From Anisakis pegreffii (taxonomy: Eukaryota > Nematoda > Chromadorea > Rhabditida > Anisakidae), in assembly GCA_035041965.1 (NCBI GenBank), contig JAPYMA010000451.1:1-64000 (forward strand): 64,000 nt of DNA, in the 5' to 3' direction. Positions 28,001 to 43,000 of the stretch are shown piece after piece. The notes below the pieces were generated by a model. That model was not told the DNA's origin. It searched no databases and saw only the letters and a list, made by a program, of their open reading frames with translations. A program made the translations under genes and the position numbers. Position 1 is the first letter of the stretch. The number at the start of each line of letters is the position of its first letter.

Positions 28001-31000
28001 GACTTCTCACATATACTATTGCATAGTTTCTGTCGTAAAAGACAATCAATCCCAAATCAGAACGAAGAAGTTTTGATCCTTTGTACGACTAAATTTGATA
28101 TCCCTTAATGGAGTCGTTTTAACGCATATCTTGATAAAGAGAGTTCACACTTTAGTTTATGATTATTGGTCAAGGAACCGTGAGTAAGTGCTCGTTTGGA
28201 GGATGATAGAGAATGAATGCATCGTAGTCTTTACTTCAAGGACGCGCCATTAGGTTCTTATAAGGTATTAGTAGATCGTTCATTATGTGAATAAAAGAGC
28301 CAGATAAGGCACATGATGGCACCCCAGTGTGTTCAGTGCACAATGCAAAGATATGGCTGGCAGTTCATCCTCAGCGCTCTCTATAATGACTTCTGAATGC
28401 ATTCCTCTTAACGATTATGTTTACCTGAATAGACAAATCCCATCCAACATAACTTATAACCTATGATTTTGGGTTATTGCTTCTGTCAATAAGAGGATTT
28501 CTTGACAGACACAAACTGAAGATTTGTTTATAGTAAACAAACGAAACACTCATTACAGCTGAGCATCGAGGATGATAAACCAGTGAAGAAACTATCAAAA
28601 GGCGAAGATTTGCTCGAGTTGCTTGATGAGGCCGCGAAAAGACCGTCAACTGCAAAAAGGCAACAATCTTCAGGCTCACGAGCTGGCGGCATTCCGACGA
28701 ATGTCGTTCGCCTAAGGACACCATCATCGAAACGTAATGCCTAATATTGCGTTTGTTCCACAAGCGCAAGCACCCTTGTTCATGACAAAAGCTTTTTACG
28801 GGCAAATGGATAGTTGATTCAGTAAAAATTTTATACTCAAAAGTTTTGATGTGACTTTCAGTTATGTTCCGGTCATTGAATTTCTCACGAAATAGAACCA
28901 TTTTGAAAATTGTTTATATCACATTCGTGTTTCGGAAAAACAGTGTAATTGTTGGGAAATCCGAACGTAGTTTATGAGAGTTTTCTCACAAACGCTTTTC
29001 TCCAAAGTTCGTCCTTTAGATTAGAATTTCAATCATTACATTTCACAATTCCCTAACGTATCATTATTTGAAACATTCATTTATGAGAATTTAACGTTTC
29101 CTCAATTGCGTAAATAGTTCCAATCGTTGCGTAACGCAAACGAATGCAAATTATGTTCGCATAGAGTTCCACCAAACAAATCACTCAACAATCTTAATTG
29201 CACTTTACGCGACGCGAACATTATCCTTGCTTCATGTTCGGTGACTGATCAATGAAGTAAACTTAGATATTTCCAATAAAATTTTTGCTTTTCTCTATGA
29301 GTTTTCTCTCACTATCCGTCAATTGGAGCAATACCATAAAATAACGAAGTATTGATGACATCATATCAATACCATAAAATGAACTATTTTTTCACATCGG
29401 TTATAGCAATACTACAGTGATTGACTGACTCATTCAATAACATTCGAGATATCATTCACAAATGAGTTATACACGACTTTATTGAGTTCGCAGATTATGA
29501 GGAGGGAAACTAATTAACTCTCGCAAAGACAGTTGCATATGAATGCTAATCCAAAATAAATTGAAGTTATTAATCGTACATCAAATACTCCATTTCATCT
29601 GTTCAAATCATACATTAGATTGAAGCGTTGCTTTTCTCGACTATTACTGCTGCCTACCTTCCGAATGCTAAAAACTGTTCAACTCATTGCAACCGACAGA
29701 GTATAATAACTTTCCCCATAATAATGAATCACATGCAAGCAATAAGAGCAAAATGTGATATAATTAACAAAATTGTTCAAACAGCTCATCTTAAAACTCA
29801 TTCAAATGTCTTATTTCATCTTCTCATATGAAAGTCTACTCCTTACAATCCTATAAGACGGAGAGTTTTCGATTCATGATTCCAATTCGTTTCCAATTAC
29901 AAGGATAATATATAGTGATTTATATGATTGAGAATGTTTCGTGATCTCCCCAGATTTTCTGTCTTAACATTCCTCACAAAATCGTTCACGCTGAAATTCC
30001 GAATGGGACTTTCTATATTTAGTAATTTTGCGATAAGTTTGGTCTGTGGCTAAAGGGCTTTGATAGGATGGATCAATGAATGCGAATTAACCCAAATGTG
30101 CACCACAGCGATCTCGTAAATCATCTCGGAAGATGCATTTTGCCATTCTCAAATGTGCAATAAAGCAGAAGTAATTATTTTTCACTTCGCCGTGTTGACA
30201 TATCACTCAATTAACCGTCTGATTTATGTCATCCCATAAATGTGCATACAAACAACGCATAATCAGCAATCTCATTTAACTTTAGTGACCATCACGGCAT
30301 CTTGCTTCGCTTGCGTAGAAGCACTTCAAATGTACGCATTTTATTTGATTGGCTTTCCAAATTTAGACAGACAGATTCATTGAGGAAAATAAACCGAAAC
30401 CACATCAATAGGATAATCGCAGTGATATCGCTTATTCGGTCGGTGACTCAAGAAAAACCGATTAGCTTTCCATCATAAATTGTGGAACTAAATTGTTGTG
30501 AAGAAAAAGAACTGAGAACAATCAAAATGAATAATAATCTCAGACGAGCATTTGTGCATTATTCATAGGTGTGAATTGGTTTAAAATGTCATTAAATTTT
30601 TCTGAAAAAATATCCTCTGCAATCGCAAAAAAAATTCAATTTCATCCATTAATAATCATTTAGAATTCGTGAAAGTTGCGTGTCGAAGAGTGTAATCAAC
30701 GAGAGATATATTAGGGTCAACGATTGTGACATATCTATCCATCAAATGGTCATCTTCAGTGATGTTTGTTTTGTGGTCGAAATATGATGCATCAAGTGCC
30801 AAAATGACACGCTCATTTGAAATGAAGGCAATGCGCAATACCATATAAGCACACAATTCTACACAGTAATTTATCCACTTCTTGTAATTACACCTTCGCA
30901 CGCGTTGTGATACACATTCTAATTGCTACCGTCTAGGAGCAATTATGAAATTTTTGAGAAATTGCCGTACATTTATGACAGTTTTGAAGTGATCCTTTCA

Positions 31001-34000
31001 AAAATCTGCTCAAACAGATGCATTATTATTGCTCTGTGCAATTATACTCTAATAGTAAATTTACTAATTGCAAAATACGAATAAATTTCGATTGAAATGT
31101 CATTCCAAATTTTTATCGCAATCACGCCAGAAATCATTGTTGTACACTTCGTTAACAATTTCAAAATTGAGGCATCACGATGGCAGTATGCTTTGAGCCA
31201 TTGTTGAAAAAGTTTGTAGTCAAATGTAGCTGTTAAATCACAAAAACTGTATCTACAGTACATCAGTATACCGGTTTGGATTTAGCAAGAGCAGTTCACT
31301 TCTATCGGCAACTCAATGACTTATTCGAAGAGTTTAAGAAATTTTTTTTCAGTAGAAAATTAAATGAGAGCTATTTTTGTTAGGTAACTAATTATTTATC
31401 AGTTAAGTAATGTGTGGTTATGTCGTCAATAAGAGCAGCAACAATCTCTTAAAAGACACCATTAGTGAACTAGTTGCTTATCGTTCGGCGACGGATCAGT
31501 TCAGTAATGCCTTTATCAAATGAACAATTCGATTAAAGGACAACGAACGTTTATTACCCCTAATGGACAGTGGTAATTGTAGACTTGCATAGTCAACATC
31601 TATTCATGTGATTTCTTTGGTTGTTCGAAAATCTAAGAAGCACTGACCTTCAGCAGACAAGTCCCTGGTTCAGCGTCCTCTTTAACCGAAATTTCATAGA
31701 GTGGCTTTGAAAAGACCGGTGGTCGAGCGTTGTTCTCAATCACATCCGCTATCACATCAACAATTGACATCAGCGGTGGTTTTCCACTGTCTTCGGCAAC
31801 TACACGGAAACGAACTTCACCAGCCGAGCAATCAAACTGAAACAAGTAAATGAGCCAATTTATTCACAATCAGACAATTCAATGAAGTTTCCTTGCCATC
31901 AAAAGAGAACACTAAACTGGCAATACTCAAGATCTGTGAACATAACGTACACATTTAAAATCTTCGACGGTGATTTCTTGCCCAAATTGAATACCTCAAA
32001 TGTACAATGTCACACAACAGTTGCAGTTTAAAATGGGATGCATCAAAAAAGGAAGGAATATGACAAAGTAATGAGCTGATAGTCATTCGAATCGAAAAGC
32101 GATACCGTCCCCTGTGTTTACAGTGAGATCAGCATTTACGCAGAATTTTCTGACACATCGAAAATTTTTCTTGTGAAACATTATTACTGATCTACTTGTA
32201 TAATCTGTTAAAGGGTTGTTGATTGTTTTATTTTTAGTTAGTTCGTTTTAGAGTTCTTTGCCATCCATCAATCATAGACACGAGTGCACTTGTCATGCAC
32301 TTAGCCCATCTGCATCTTTGTAAGATAAAGATACTGAGTATCATAATTAGAAACAATGCTCATCACACATAATAAAGATCCTAATCAGATCGGAGCCTTT
32401 TCATGTTGCGTTAGTCTCGAGCAGTCAGTGATTAATAATAATGTCAAGAGTACAATCTAAGGTATAATCATCTGACGAGTATCGTTGTTCATTTCTGACA
32501 TCATATCATCACCACTTTCTCACACTTGCGCATTCGTATGCATCATTTTGTTTAGCCTTGCTTTTGGAGAGAATTATAGTGAATTTGAGTTGATGAATTG
32601 ATCATTCACAAACCTCTTTTTGCAACCGTAATATTCCCGTATCAGCTTCAATCGAGAAAATATTTGTGTCAAGGATAGAATAGTGTACACGAGCGTTCGA
32701 ATCGTAGTCAGCATCTGTTGCGATAATCCGTGGAGTATCGAACTGATCGGCTGATCGATTGAAAGTTACGCGGATCAACGAATGCTCGAAACGTGGCGCA
32801 TTATCGTTCACATCCAATACCTGCACACCAAAACTGCGTATTAATAAAGCTATTCGAGGAGCACATAATATTGCTCCATGAAAGATGACTCAATAGAAGC
32901 AGTCATCTGACAAGATGGAAGCATTCAGTGATTACGAAATCAGTACAAAAGTTAACCTCTAAGTGAACGGGATATTCGAGAATGAGTTTATTGGCATTCT
33001 TTAGCGAAAAGAGTAAATTGTAGGACTGCTTGAATTCACGATCAAAAGCACCACAAACGATCAACAAATAGACATTCGACGAATCGGTTTGTTTCATACA
33101 AATCGAATCACATCCAACCATCGTGAGTTCACTGAAATCATGAGAATAAGTGCATACAGATATCCACATTTTTTGAATGAAGAAAAATGGATTTGAATTA
33201 TACTGATTTGAAGAACAAGAATGAATTACCTACCTATCGTAATTGGCATCACGAACGGAAATCCGCGAAAGGACATAGCCAATAGTGACATTCTCATAAA
33301 CTTGAGCAGTTCCACTATCCGTAAGCCAAACAATATCAAACTGAGGTCTTATTTCGTTGCTCTTCTCAACAGTGATACTCAAAAACGCGGTGGATTCAAG
33401 TGGTTGTGGTAGACCTTGATCACTTGCAATAATTAGCAGTTCATGCGTTGATTCTGGTTCATAGTTCGATTGTGTCGTTCGAATGATACCCGTTTGAGGA
33501 TCGATTTTGAAGAGAGCGATTGCATCGGGATGATTCTGCAAATAGTCAATCAATTTTTGATATTGGGAAGACGAAATTTAAGCGCTATCTAAAAAATGCT
33601 TCAAATGCTTCGGAGAGTTCATATTCAGGATGTGAATTTATATTCTGTGTTCAATATCCGTGTTCTAAATTTATTTAGATTCGCGTATATTTCAGCATTA
33701 TATTCGCATAATTTCAAGTGTAATGTTATACGTTCACTCTCACACTTCTCGAATGGCAATGTTTAATTTCGGTGTTGAGATAACTCTATTTACAAGTTGT
33801 TTTATTGATATCTATGCAGCTGAATTTGATACTATTCTGGTATCGTGCACAAACGGTTCCCATAGGAAAACCGAGTGACAGTATTCCACTATGTGAAGAC
33901 TGATGTGCGAAGAGGAAAAGTATAATAATTTCTTGCATGTCCTACATGCTCTTCAGAAGGAAAACAATTTGCGAGAAAAGTAATAAGTTGCTGTCAGCGG

Positions 34001-37000
34001 CGTGAACTGAAACTGAACTTTGCGGCAGATCAGTGCCAAAAACAGCACGAATCCCGTCTCAAGAGCTTACATCTTTCTCGAATGTAAATAAGGATATTTT
34101 CGAAGTTAAACGAAATCAACTCTCACACGAAATTTCACGCAATATCCAACTTTTCACTTTATGAACATCAATTTACGAAGAAAAGGAATCTAACAGTTTC
34201 TTTCATGCCATACATATTCTTTAGAATGATAGCAGCTCCGCCAGGTTCTACATCCTAACATTCTGATGATACTAAATAGTCGATGACTATCAGGGTCCCT
34301 CACGCACAGCATCATATTCACAACACACTGAACGATTTGTAGTGCTTAGAATGTCTCAAGCTGAATGCATTGTTGAGCTGAGTACAGTGAAAGCTTCATT
34401 CAATATCGATAGACAACCATCAGGTCATCCATATTGGTTAGCGTGTCATTTTATATCCAAACATCATCCACACTCTGGCAACACGCTCAATTCGTTTCGA
34501 GTATCAGTTATTCATTTAATTAATTGGCCACGGTGACTATGGTGTAACAATACCCGAACGATCTCTATCCATCATTGTCATCCTCGACATGTTTTATATG
34601 TGCCGTCTTGTACTACTACCTTGGCTTTATTTGTGCTAACCCAAACAGCACATCGATGATTCTAATATCAATTAGCATTGATTCGTGAAAATTCAATCAG
34701 CCTTATTTAGTAATTCATTGTATTAATATGTTGTTTTCATTAATATATTACTTCAAAATAATATAAGTCTACTAGAAGCTCCCAAAATAGTAACTGAAAT
34801 GTGAATACAGCAAAACCAATAAATTCGTCTCTATAATTGTTGTTTTCACTCTATTTTGCAACACTCTCCATCTCTATGGAAATCAATGAGATTGTTTTGA
34901 TAATGCTAATGGCTTCCATTTTATAGATCACGATGTGTGATTAAAGGTTCAGCAGAATGTATTTGGTTTGACAAATTTGGTGCAACAGAAAACGGAAGTG
35001 AACCTCAAGTGAAAATATTGGAGCAAAAAAATGTGAACTGTAAAAGCGAATAGATTGAATGAATTGCCTTCAAATTAAAGTCAAATTTGTGGCTGAATTT
35101 CTTTGCTTTGGTGCATTGAATTGCTTTCATTCGGTTTCACATCAACAACAAATAGAGGAAATGCAATCGAATGAATTGAATAAATGAATAGTTTTGAGCT
35201 TGACAAATTTTGCTCATAGAGAGGTATCAAATTTTGTGACAATCCATAAACCAACACTGAATCGAATGCAAAAAAAAACCACGGCCGAAGACATGAATTT
35301 TTGGAAAATTTGGTTAGAGAATTAATTCAATAGTAACTTTTTTGATTCAAAATGAACATGATGTTCTATAGAGTAGTATTCACACTTTGATTAGGCACCT
35401 TTTAAATGAACTCAAGCGTAGTGCATATCAGCAAAAAATCAGCAACAATGTCAATTCAACTTGAAGGACACTCAAATTCTTCTCCATCGCATCGTGACAT
35501 GTATATATTCGCCGATTAATTTATTGCGACAATATCTCAGTCGTAAATCGAAATTTCAGTGTTACATTTTTGATCATCAAGATATATTCCACACTCAGTA
35601 ATAGTTGCTTGTTAGTATTGACAGGAAATAAACGTACTCTTTACGAGGTTATTGAGTCATGAATTATACGTAATACGTGACTACATCGATAAACACTTAT
35701 TTTATGTTGCACATAAGTATATACTTCATATAACAATTTTAAAAGAATCTTTCAATAAAACCAATCTGCATATGCATCCTTCATTTCACATTGAATTTCA
35801 CTAGTACGTTTCAAATCAGAGGCACATTTTACGAGAGTTTTGTTTTGCTTGCAGACAAATATAGTAAAATAATTGATGGTTCACTAATCGAATGAACAGC
35901 TAGCTACATTATTGAGCATTCGCATTTGCTACCACTATGATAGTGTCTCGATGAAGAGCTACTTTGCGAGACGGTGAATAACGTCAGAATATGTAAATTG
36001 AATTGGGTCGTGAATTGATTGCTGAACGAATGAAATAAATGCTTTAGAGATGTTGTTTGTGAATGCAATGAACCAACCTTAGCAATAGAGTATGTAACGT
36101 TGGCGTTTTCACCTAAATCCGGATCAGTTGCTTGTACGGTAGTGACGATGTGGTTCGTTGTAACATTCCACGGGATGACAACGCTGTATCGCGATTGACT
36201 GAACGACGGTGCGTTATCGTTCGCATCCAGAATAGTCACATTCACTTTCAACGTGTCACTCCTTAATCGGTTCACAGCATTCATTCTCCAGTTTTTTTTC
36301 AACTGATTGTGAATAAAATTTAAAACATGAGTTGTGATTTGTAAACACATTTGCAGTGAACATATGTGAGGAACGAGTTGTGCATTTCATCATGATCAAA
36401 AATGCGACCATATGGTCAAACATTACTTTAAATAATTCGAAACTGATGATTAGTTAGGCTCAATTCATCTTCTGTTGAGGCTTGAGATCCGTTGAATGAC
36501 AACAACTTTAAGTTGTTCACATTTGTTCATTGACACTTTGATTGGCTGGCTCAGTTCTATGAGGTTTAGTGGCTTATTTGGCACATTTACTTATAGATGA
36601 TGCATTCTTTGAAATACACTACTACTACTTTGTGAGTGTTTCTGAATTCATGAAATTTAGCTCTCAGCACACAACGAATGCACGATACGATAAAATAGGC
36701 AAGGGATTCAAAGTTCAACTGGAAAATTTCATTGCAACTTGATAGCATTCTCAATGAAACGATTTATCGGTACAAACAAATAGAAATCATCCCTTTGCAG
36801 AACCAGTATTTGTGTATGCCTCTTCTACACTGAATCACTCAAAATTTTGAAGGCTCTCAACATAACTGTTCGTTTTCTGCTCTAACATAAATAAAGGTGT
36901 GTCGAACAGTTAAGATTGAATTGTTTCGGATAAATGCAACCGAAATTTTTGTATCGCTCTCTTAACGGTGAGAAAACACCACTTACTAGAACACCTTGGT

Positions 37001-40000
37001 TGCTCACTATGAGGAATAAATAAAAAGTGTAGGAAAGACAGTGTTTAGATGAAAATATCCCTTGACTGACCCATACTGCACCAAGTATTTGGATTAAATC
37101 ATTAACTATGAATATATAATGCCAGCACTCTACTTCTAATCGTTCAATGAAGTCAGTACTACTCATGTACAACGTATAAACTCTCATCATGGAATGCTTG
37201 TTGAGTTAGAGTGAATGCACTCGATATCATCATTGTGCAGCTTTCCTACGCCTTTCACGACTTCTTTTTGTTCCATCTCAGTGATTCGATTTCATTTCGC
37301 TTCGCAACAACAATAACAAACGTAACAAAAATTCTTCGAGACATCTTTGTCGCTCATTCTGATAAGTTGAATAATACTGACGAAAGAACTAAGTAATATC
37401 TAGGGTATATTCTCAGCCCTCCGAACACTTACAAATTATTGCAGACACCATCAAACACTTCTATTTTTGTTGTTTTTTTTTTGCATTTTAATTGCTGGGA
37501 ACGCTAGATGGATATGATTCGAGCGTTGCTCATTGAATTATGGCCTTGAATGGAAGTCAACTGGAAGCATACAAGTTAAGTTTTGCTGCTCTGATAAATT
37601 TATAGAAATTTACAGATCAATGAAGCATAAAGATCTCTTGCTGAAAATTGCTTTCAGATAATTATTTTCATTAATTTATGTCCGAGAAATCGTGCAAAAT
37701 GAACGAAGTGAATCGAAAATGTTCAATTAACTGGAAAGGTTATGCGAGAGAAATACATCAACGGCAACACAAAAGCAACCGTCGAAATTTCAACAAATTC
37801 GAATTAACGCTGAATGTTCACCTTGGCGGATCACCTCCATCCAGTGCCTCAACAATCAGATCATAATGATCTCTATATTCACGATCCAGTTGCCCATTCA
37901 CCACCAAATCCACATACAATATTGAGTTCAACTTCCGACTCGACAGTCTGAAGTACAAAAATTTAACTTAATGTTCGCATTAAACGACAGTGCTCTATCG
38001 TCAATAATTCTGTAAAATAAGGCTTAGAGGTCGTTGAGCATATTTAATTGAGCGATTGATCAGACTGAATGAAAGAATTTCCCTCATTTGGGATTGGTCA
38101 GAATAGTTTGTGTGCTATTGTAGGCTCTTAATAGTTACAATTTGGATATGAATATGATTTGAGAATCCTTGATTTTTATTCTCAATACTGGAACGAAAAA
38201 CAAACGAGCACATTTTGCAAAATTGAATTAAATTTACTTTCGAAGCAACATCAATCATATGTTCAACAAAAATCAATATTCAGCCCTGTTGAAAATCGAC
38301 TATCTTCAAAATAGATTCAAATAAAGCCATCAATCATAACATATGCATATAAGAAGATTTAAAATGTCCGCTCAGTTCGGATCTCTTCAAATTTCACATT
38401 TATTTCCCCACTAAATCTCTCCCTTCACTGCTTATATTCTATTACGGCTGCACAACTCGATTTGAAACCAACCTGAAAGCATTATTCACGTTTCCAGATA
38501 AGATACGATATTTCTGAATCGATAGTGGAGGAGCATCGGCATCGATTGCCGACGGAAGAGCTAACTCAGAATGTAGACGCGCATACTCGGAAATCTCAAT
38601 CTAAAAACGATATTTTTAGGAAAATTTAATGAACTGTCCAAATTGCTTTGCTTTTTTCTTCTGATATAGTTGAAATCCATCTAATAATGAAGATGAATTC
38701 TTCAAGTTTAGTGCCAGTGATGTTTACTCGAAAGAGAGTAATTTTGCATCTCTTTAACAAGAAGAAAAACTTTTTCAAATAATTCTGCTACAGCATTCAC
38801 TTTAAGTCTGCTGAGTATTCTGCATATATTTTGCATAATTAATATTCTGCCTCGGAAACTAGTTAGGCAATGAAAAGTCAACGGACTGAAAATTATTAAA
38901 CATTCGATGACATTACTGAAAATCGCTTGCAGTAGCTCTCACAAACAATCCACACAGTTTTTACTATAGATTTTGGGCAAGAATCTGTTACGTGATTAAT
39001 GCAGAATTTTTGTATCCTTTCCTGATGAAAAGGATATCGCAATGAGGACACTGCACTGCAGTATGAAAATTTTTCGATTTGGTCACTTTAACGAATCGAA
39101 AATTCGGTTCAATCGAGAGCAACGAGGTACGTACGTGTTTGGATGCAAAGAAACCCCCATTCAAAGCAAAATTTAAGCAATTAGAAGTTGATGCGACGTT
39201 GAGAATATGCAAAAATCGCTGCAGTACGTTAATGAATTGTGTGCATGATCGTTCAGAGATTATTTGATCGTTTTGGGAATTGAACGAATTGTCTTCTTGA
39301 GTAGATAACGAATTAATGCATCCAATTATTTGCATCAATAAAAGTGATATTTACAGAGATTCGATAAAAAATTTATAGCTCATTGTCTAAGACTTATGAA
39401 AAGTAGTCTGTGACAAATAAATTTGCCTTAATGCTCAATTAAGAGCATGTGCTTTATTAGCATAAACGAAAAATCTGTCACGCCGCGCTTATAAATGCTA
39501 TTGCATCAATATAATCTCTGAATGACATTATTCATCGAGAATAATCAATCCACTGAAGTGCTTAAAGATGTTATTATGAAAGCGATGGATCAAGATATGC
39601 AAATTAGTACGCAGAACGTTAGACCATTAATGTGCGGGTCATTTGTGATTGAGACGGTAAACATTGATGACAGTACATCGAGAATGCTTTAACAAATCTT
39701 TGATTACTGACATTGACAGACGGCACCGGAAATATGGGTGCATTGTCGTTCTCATCGATGACACGCACGTACACGTGAATTGCTTTCGATCCATCAACTG
39801 GAATCGCCAAAAAGTCGTATGACGTCCTCTGCTCGTAATCCAGTTCAGATTTAACCACCAACTCCCCGCTGATTTCTTCGACTCCAATATACTGAAATAA
39901 GCATTCAACCATTCTCAGATCAGAAAAACCACTCGTTGCAACACTCAAAAAAAAAAACAGTCTCTTTGGAGATCTAAAAAAACTCCGCACTCAACAACGT

Positions 40001-43000
40001 GATGATCGTTTCATGTATTATTCAAATAGCTGTTCAAATAGGTATCTGAGTCGTTTGGAGGCATTGAGTTGTTCAAATTCAAACATTCAATTTGAATATT
40101 TTTCAGTTTTAGTAATCAATTAGAAACATAGATTTTGTTGGTGCTATTATATAATAGAATCAATAATAATAAGAATGTGTATTATGTTCTCACAATACCA
40201 ATAAAACTATTCATCATATTCACTCGTCAAGGTGTAATATACTATAATTTATATCGATAATAGAAATACCAATTAACGTTGTGTGTCCATTCGAGCCGTA
40301 CGCAAACATTCACTATCCAAATCATAGTATGTCTCCGTTTCTCTCATTCGTTTAGTATTGCTACTATGTAAATGAATTGACTAATTAATAATCCCTCTCA
40401 TTAATGAATGACTTCTATCCTCATCGATCAGTTCAGCATTCATGTCGACATTCGAAAGTGATAATGACTTATATCATTTCAACAGCTTGGCCGTTCGTTT
40501 CAAGTGTATTATAGAATGTTGTGAGAAGAAAACAACGAGAACGGTGTTCTTATTGAAAGGATCAACTTGAAATGAATGATTGGCGTTGTTGAGTGGAAAA
40601 ATAGAGAGAATATAATCAAACCCTAAAAGACCGAAATTGGAAAGTACGAATTTGAGACATCAAGAGCGGAACGATGTCATAAAAATGAGGAGAAAGAACG
40701 CTTGATGTTATTTTGGTCCGTCAGACAAACTATTATTGGGATTTGTGTTGGATGGTAGATGTATATGAGTGAAGAAATTTTAGTTAATTGAATTGTTTCC
40801 ACACTGAATTCTGCAAATGTTTCCATTTCAGATTCAGAAATTAATCAAACGTGCCACATCGATGACACACATCCAGTTGTGTGTGTGTGTGTGTTTGAGG
40901 GTGAAAGTGTGCGATGCGCTCCCGAAGCAAATCTTCGATCGCCACTCGTACAGCAATCATTCTCAGTACAAACACAACGCACAAACCAAATGTTGAACTT
41001 TTTTTCAGAATTTGATTTATTGTCGATGAAATGAATTTTTTTCTCGCAGTCAGCGCAAAAATGCATTTCAAGTTTAACACTGTCTGAAGCTAGTCATGCT
41101 TCACGCATCAATCACTTGCGAGTTCACAGAATCGAGACGAGAACAAAGCAGGCGCAGGCGAATTCAGAGTTGCGAAGAATCCAATAGAGATCATTTGCAT
41201 TCATAAAACGGCAACACTGATTGTGAGTGTATGCACGGACATTTCGTGGGAGCGGAGCGATTCGTTATAAATCAATACAAAGTAATGATGGTTCGGTGCT
41301 GGCAAAGGAAACTGTTTGCAAAATTTGTGGTTTGTAAAACATTATGATCAGTACAGTGTACGCCATTACTATTGCAATGAGTGCGCTCTTCAATTAAGCA
41401 GTTTTAGAGAATAAATATATTATGAATACTTGATTAAAACTTGAATTAATTAAATTAAGTTATAATTAGATTACGAACTCAATTAAGCAACTTATTAAGT
41501 AATTAGGTTATTTCAGTGTACTGAGTTAAGTTATGATTTAAATCGATTCCTACAATTTAAACCGCAATCAACTTTCAACCAGAACATCTTCATTGTGAAT
41601 AGTTGATGGATAAATGTAACGGATAAAACTGGTTCTCTCTTTCTCGCACGTTCAAATGATCATGTGAAGAAAAGAGAATTCGCATTAAATGAGATATTCA
41701 TCAATCATTGCATTAGACAAACTTCCACTGGAATAATTATGAATTCGGATCAGTTACTTTTGTGGATCAATTCGAATGAAAGTTTCGGCACTGATCAAAT
41801 GGTGATAACTGTCAAAAGAGGCGAACAGTAACGAAACCGCATTCTTTTAGAACAGAAACTCCTAAAACTCTCAAAACTCAATATGATGACATTCCACAAG
41901 CGATTGAAATTAAAAGCATGATCACCATGTCCGTTTTTTCTACTGATATAGTTCATTTGAAGAGATTTCATTGTATTTGAGTGAACTGATGGACAGATTA
42001 ACCATAAAATGATCATCAGATACAGCTACAGCCAATAATAAATCTCATTAAAGCAGAATTTGTTTGAGGAAACGACTGAGAAAAGTAATTTCGATGCATG
42101 AACCGATGATGATCGTAAATGTCGTCGGTAGATTCAATGAACTGAAATAAATCTTCCTCTTCTGAAGATAAAATCAGTAGGAATAAAAATCAATGACGCT
42201 GCAAAATTGCTGAGGCAGAAACAAAAAATGGTGAACATGAACTGATGAAAAGTTCGTCGCTGAAAAAGGAACAATTTCGAAGGAAATATTGATACCAGAC
42301 ATTTCACTACACATCAATTTATCAGTTGATAAAACATGACAGTTTGATATATATGAAGACATATCAGTTGATAAAGGGTGTTCATTACTGAAAGTACTCA
42401 TTCCACCAACAACTTAGCCGTGCTATTTAAGAGATGCTTGAAATGCAACGAAAACGTACGAATGACTCCCGAAATGTATTTATCGAACGTGTCTTTTGAG
42501 CACATTTAGTTAGCGGATGGTTTCCACACATCTTGCGTAATAGATAATGAAATTGAATTCAAAGCGTATTGAAGAATGAACGCACTGACCAAATTGATGG
42601 AATTTGGAGCGAAGTAAGATTTCGTTATGGATCGTTGTAAATACGTTCGTCGTACTCAAAACTAACAGCAACCATGATACGCGCAAAGTATTGAAAAATT
42701 CAGAAATATTGCTAATCAACGAAACCAATTTCGAATCCTTTTCATTTCTTGTCAACATTTGAAATCTTCGCAGTTTGCTTATGCGCTATCGGCGCCATTC
42801 AAAATGAATTATGAATTTCAGAGCAATGCAACAACGCTCATTAATCATGATGTTTACACAACTAATTGGTAACCTCCATTGTCAGTCTCATATCCTTTTG
42901 ATGAATGACCACTCAAAACAAGTCAGCCAGCTGCTGGATGAATTAATACGCTCTTAGGAGCAGGACGCCAATTAGTATGCAAAAACTTTGAATAGCGATC

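Noticed and set aside
30656..30901. Possible extra cadherin exon in the large intron (minus)
   Set aside because: The flanking cadherin exons already join in phase and complete a normal repeat, and the peptide has no cadherin motif.
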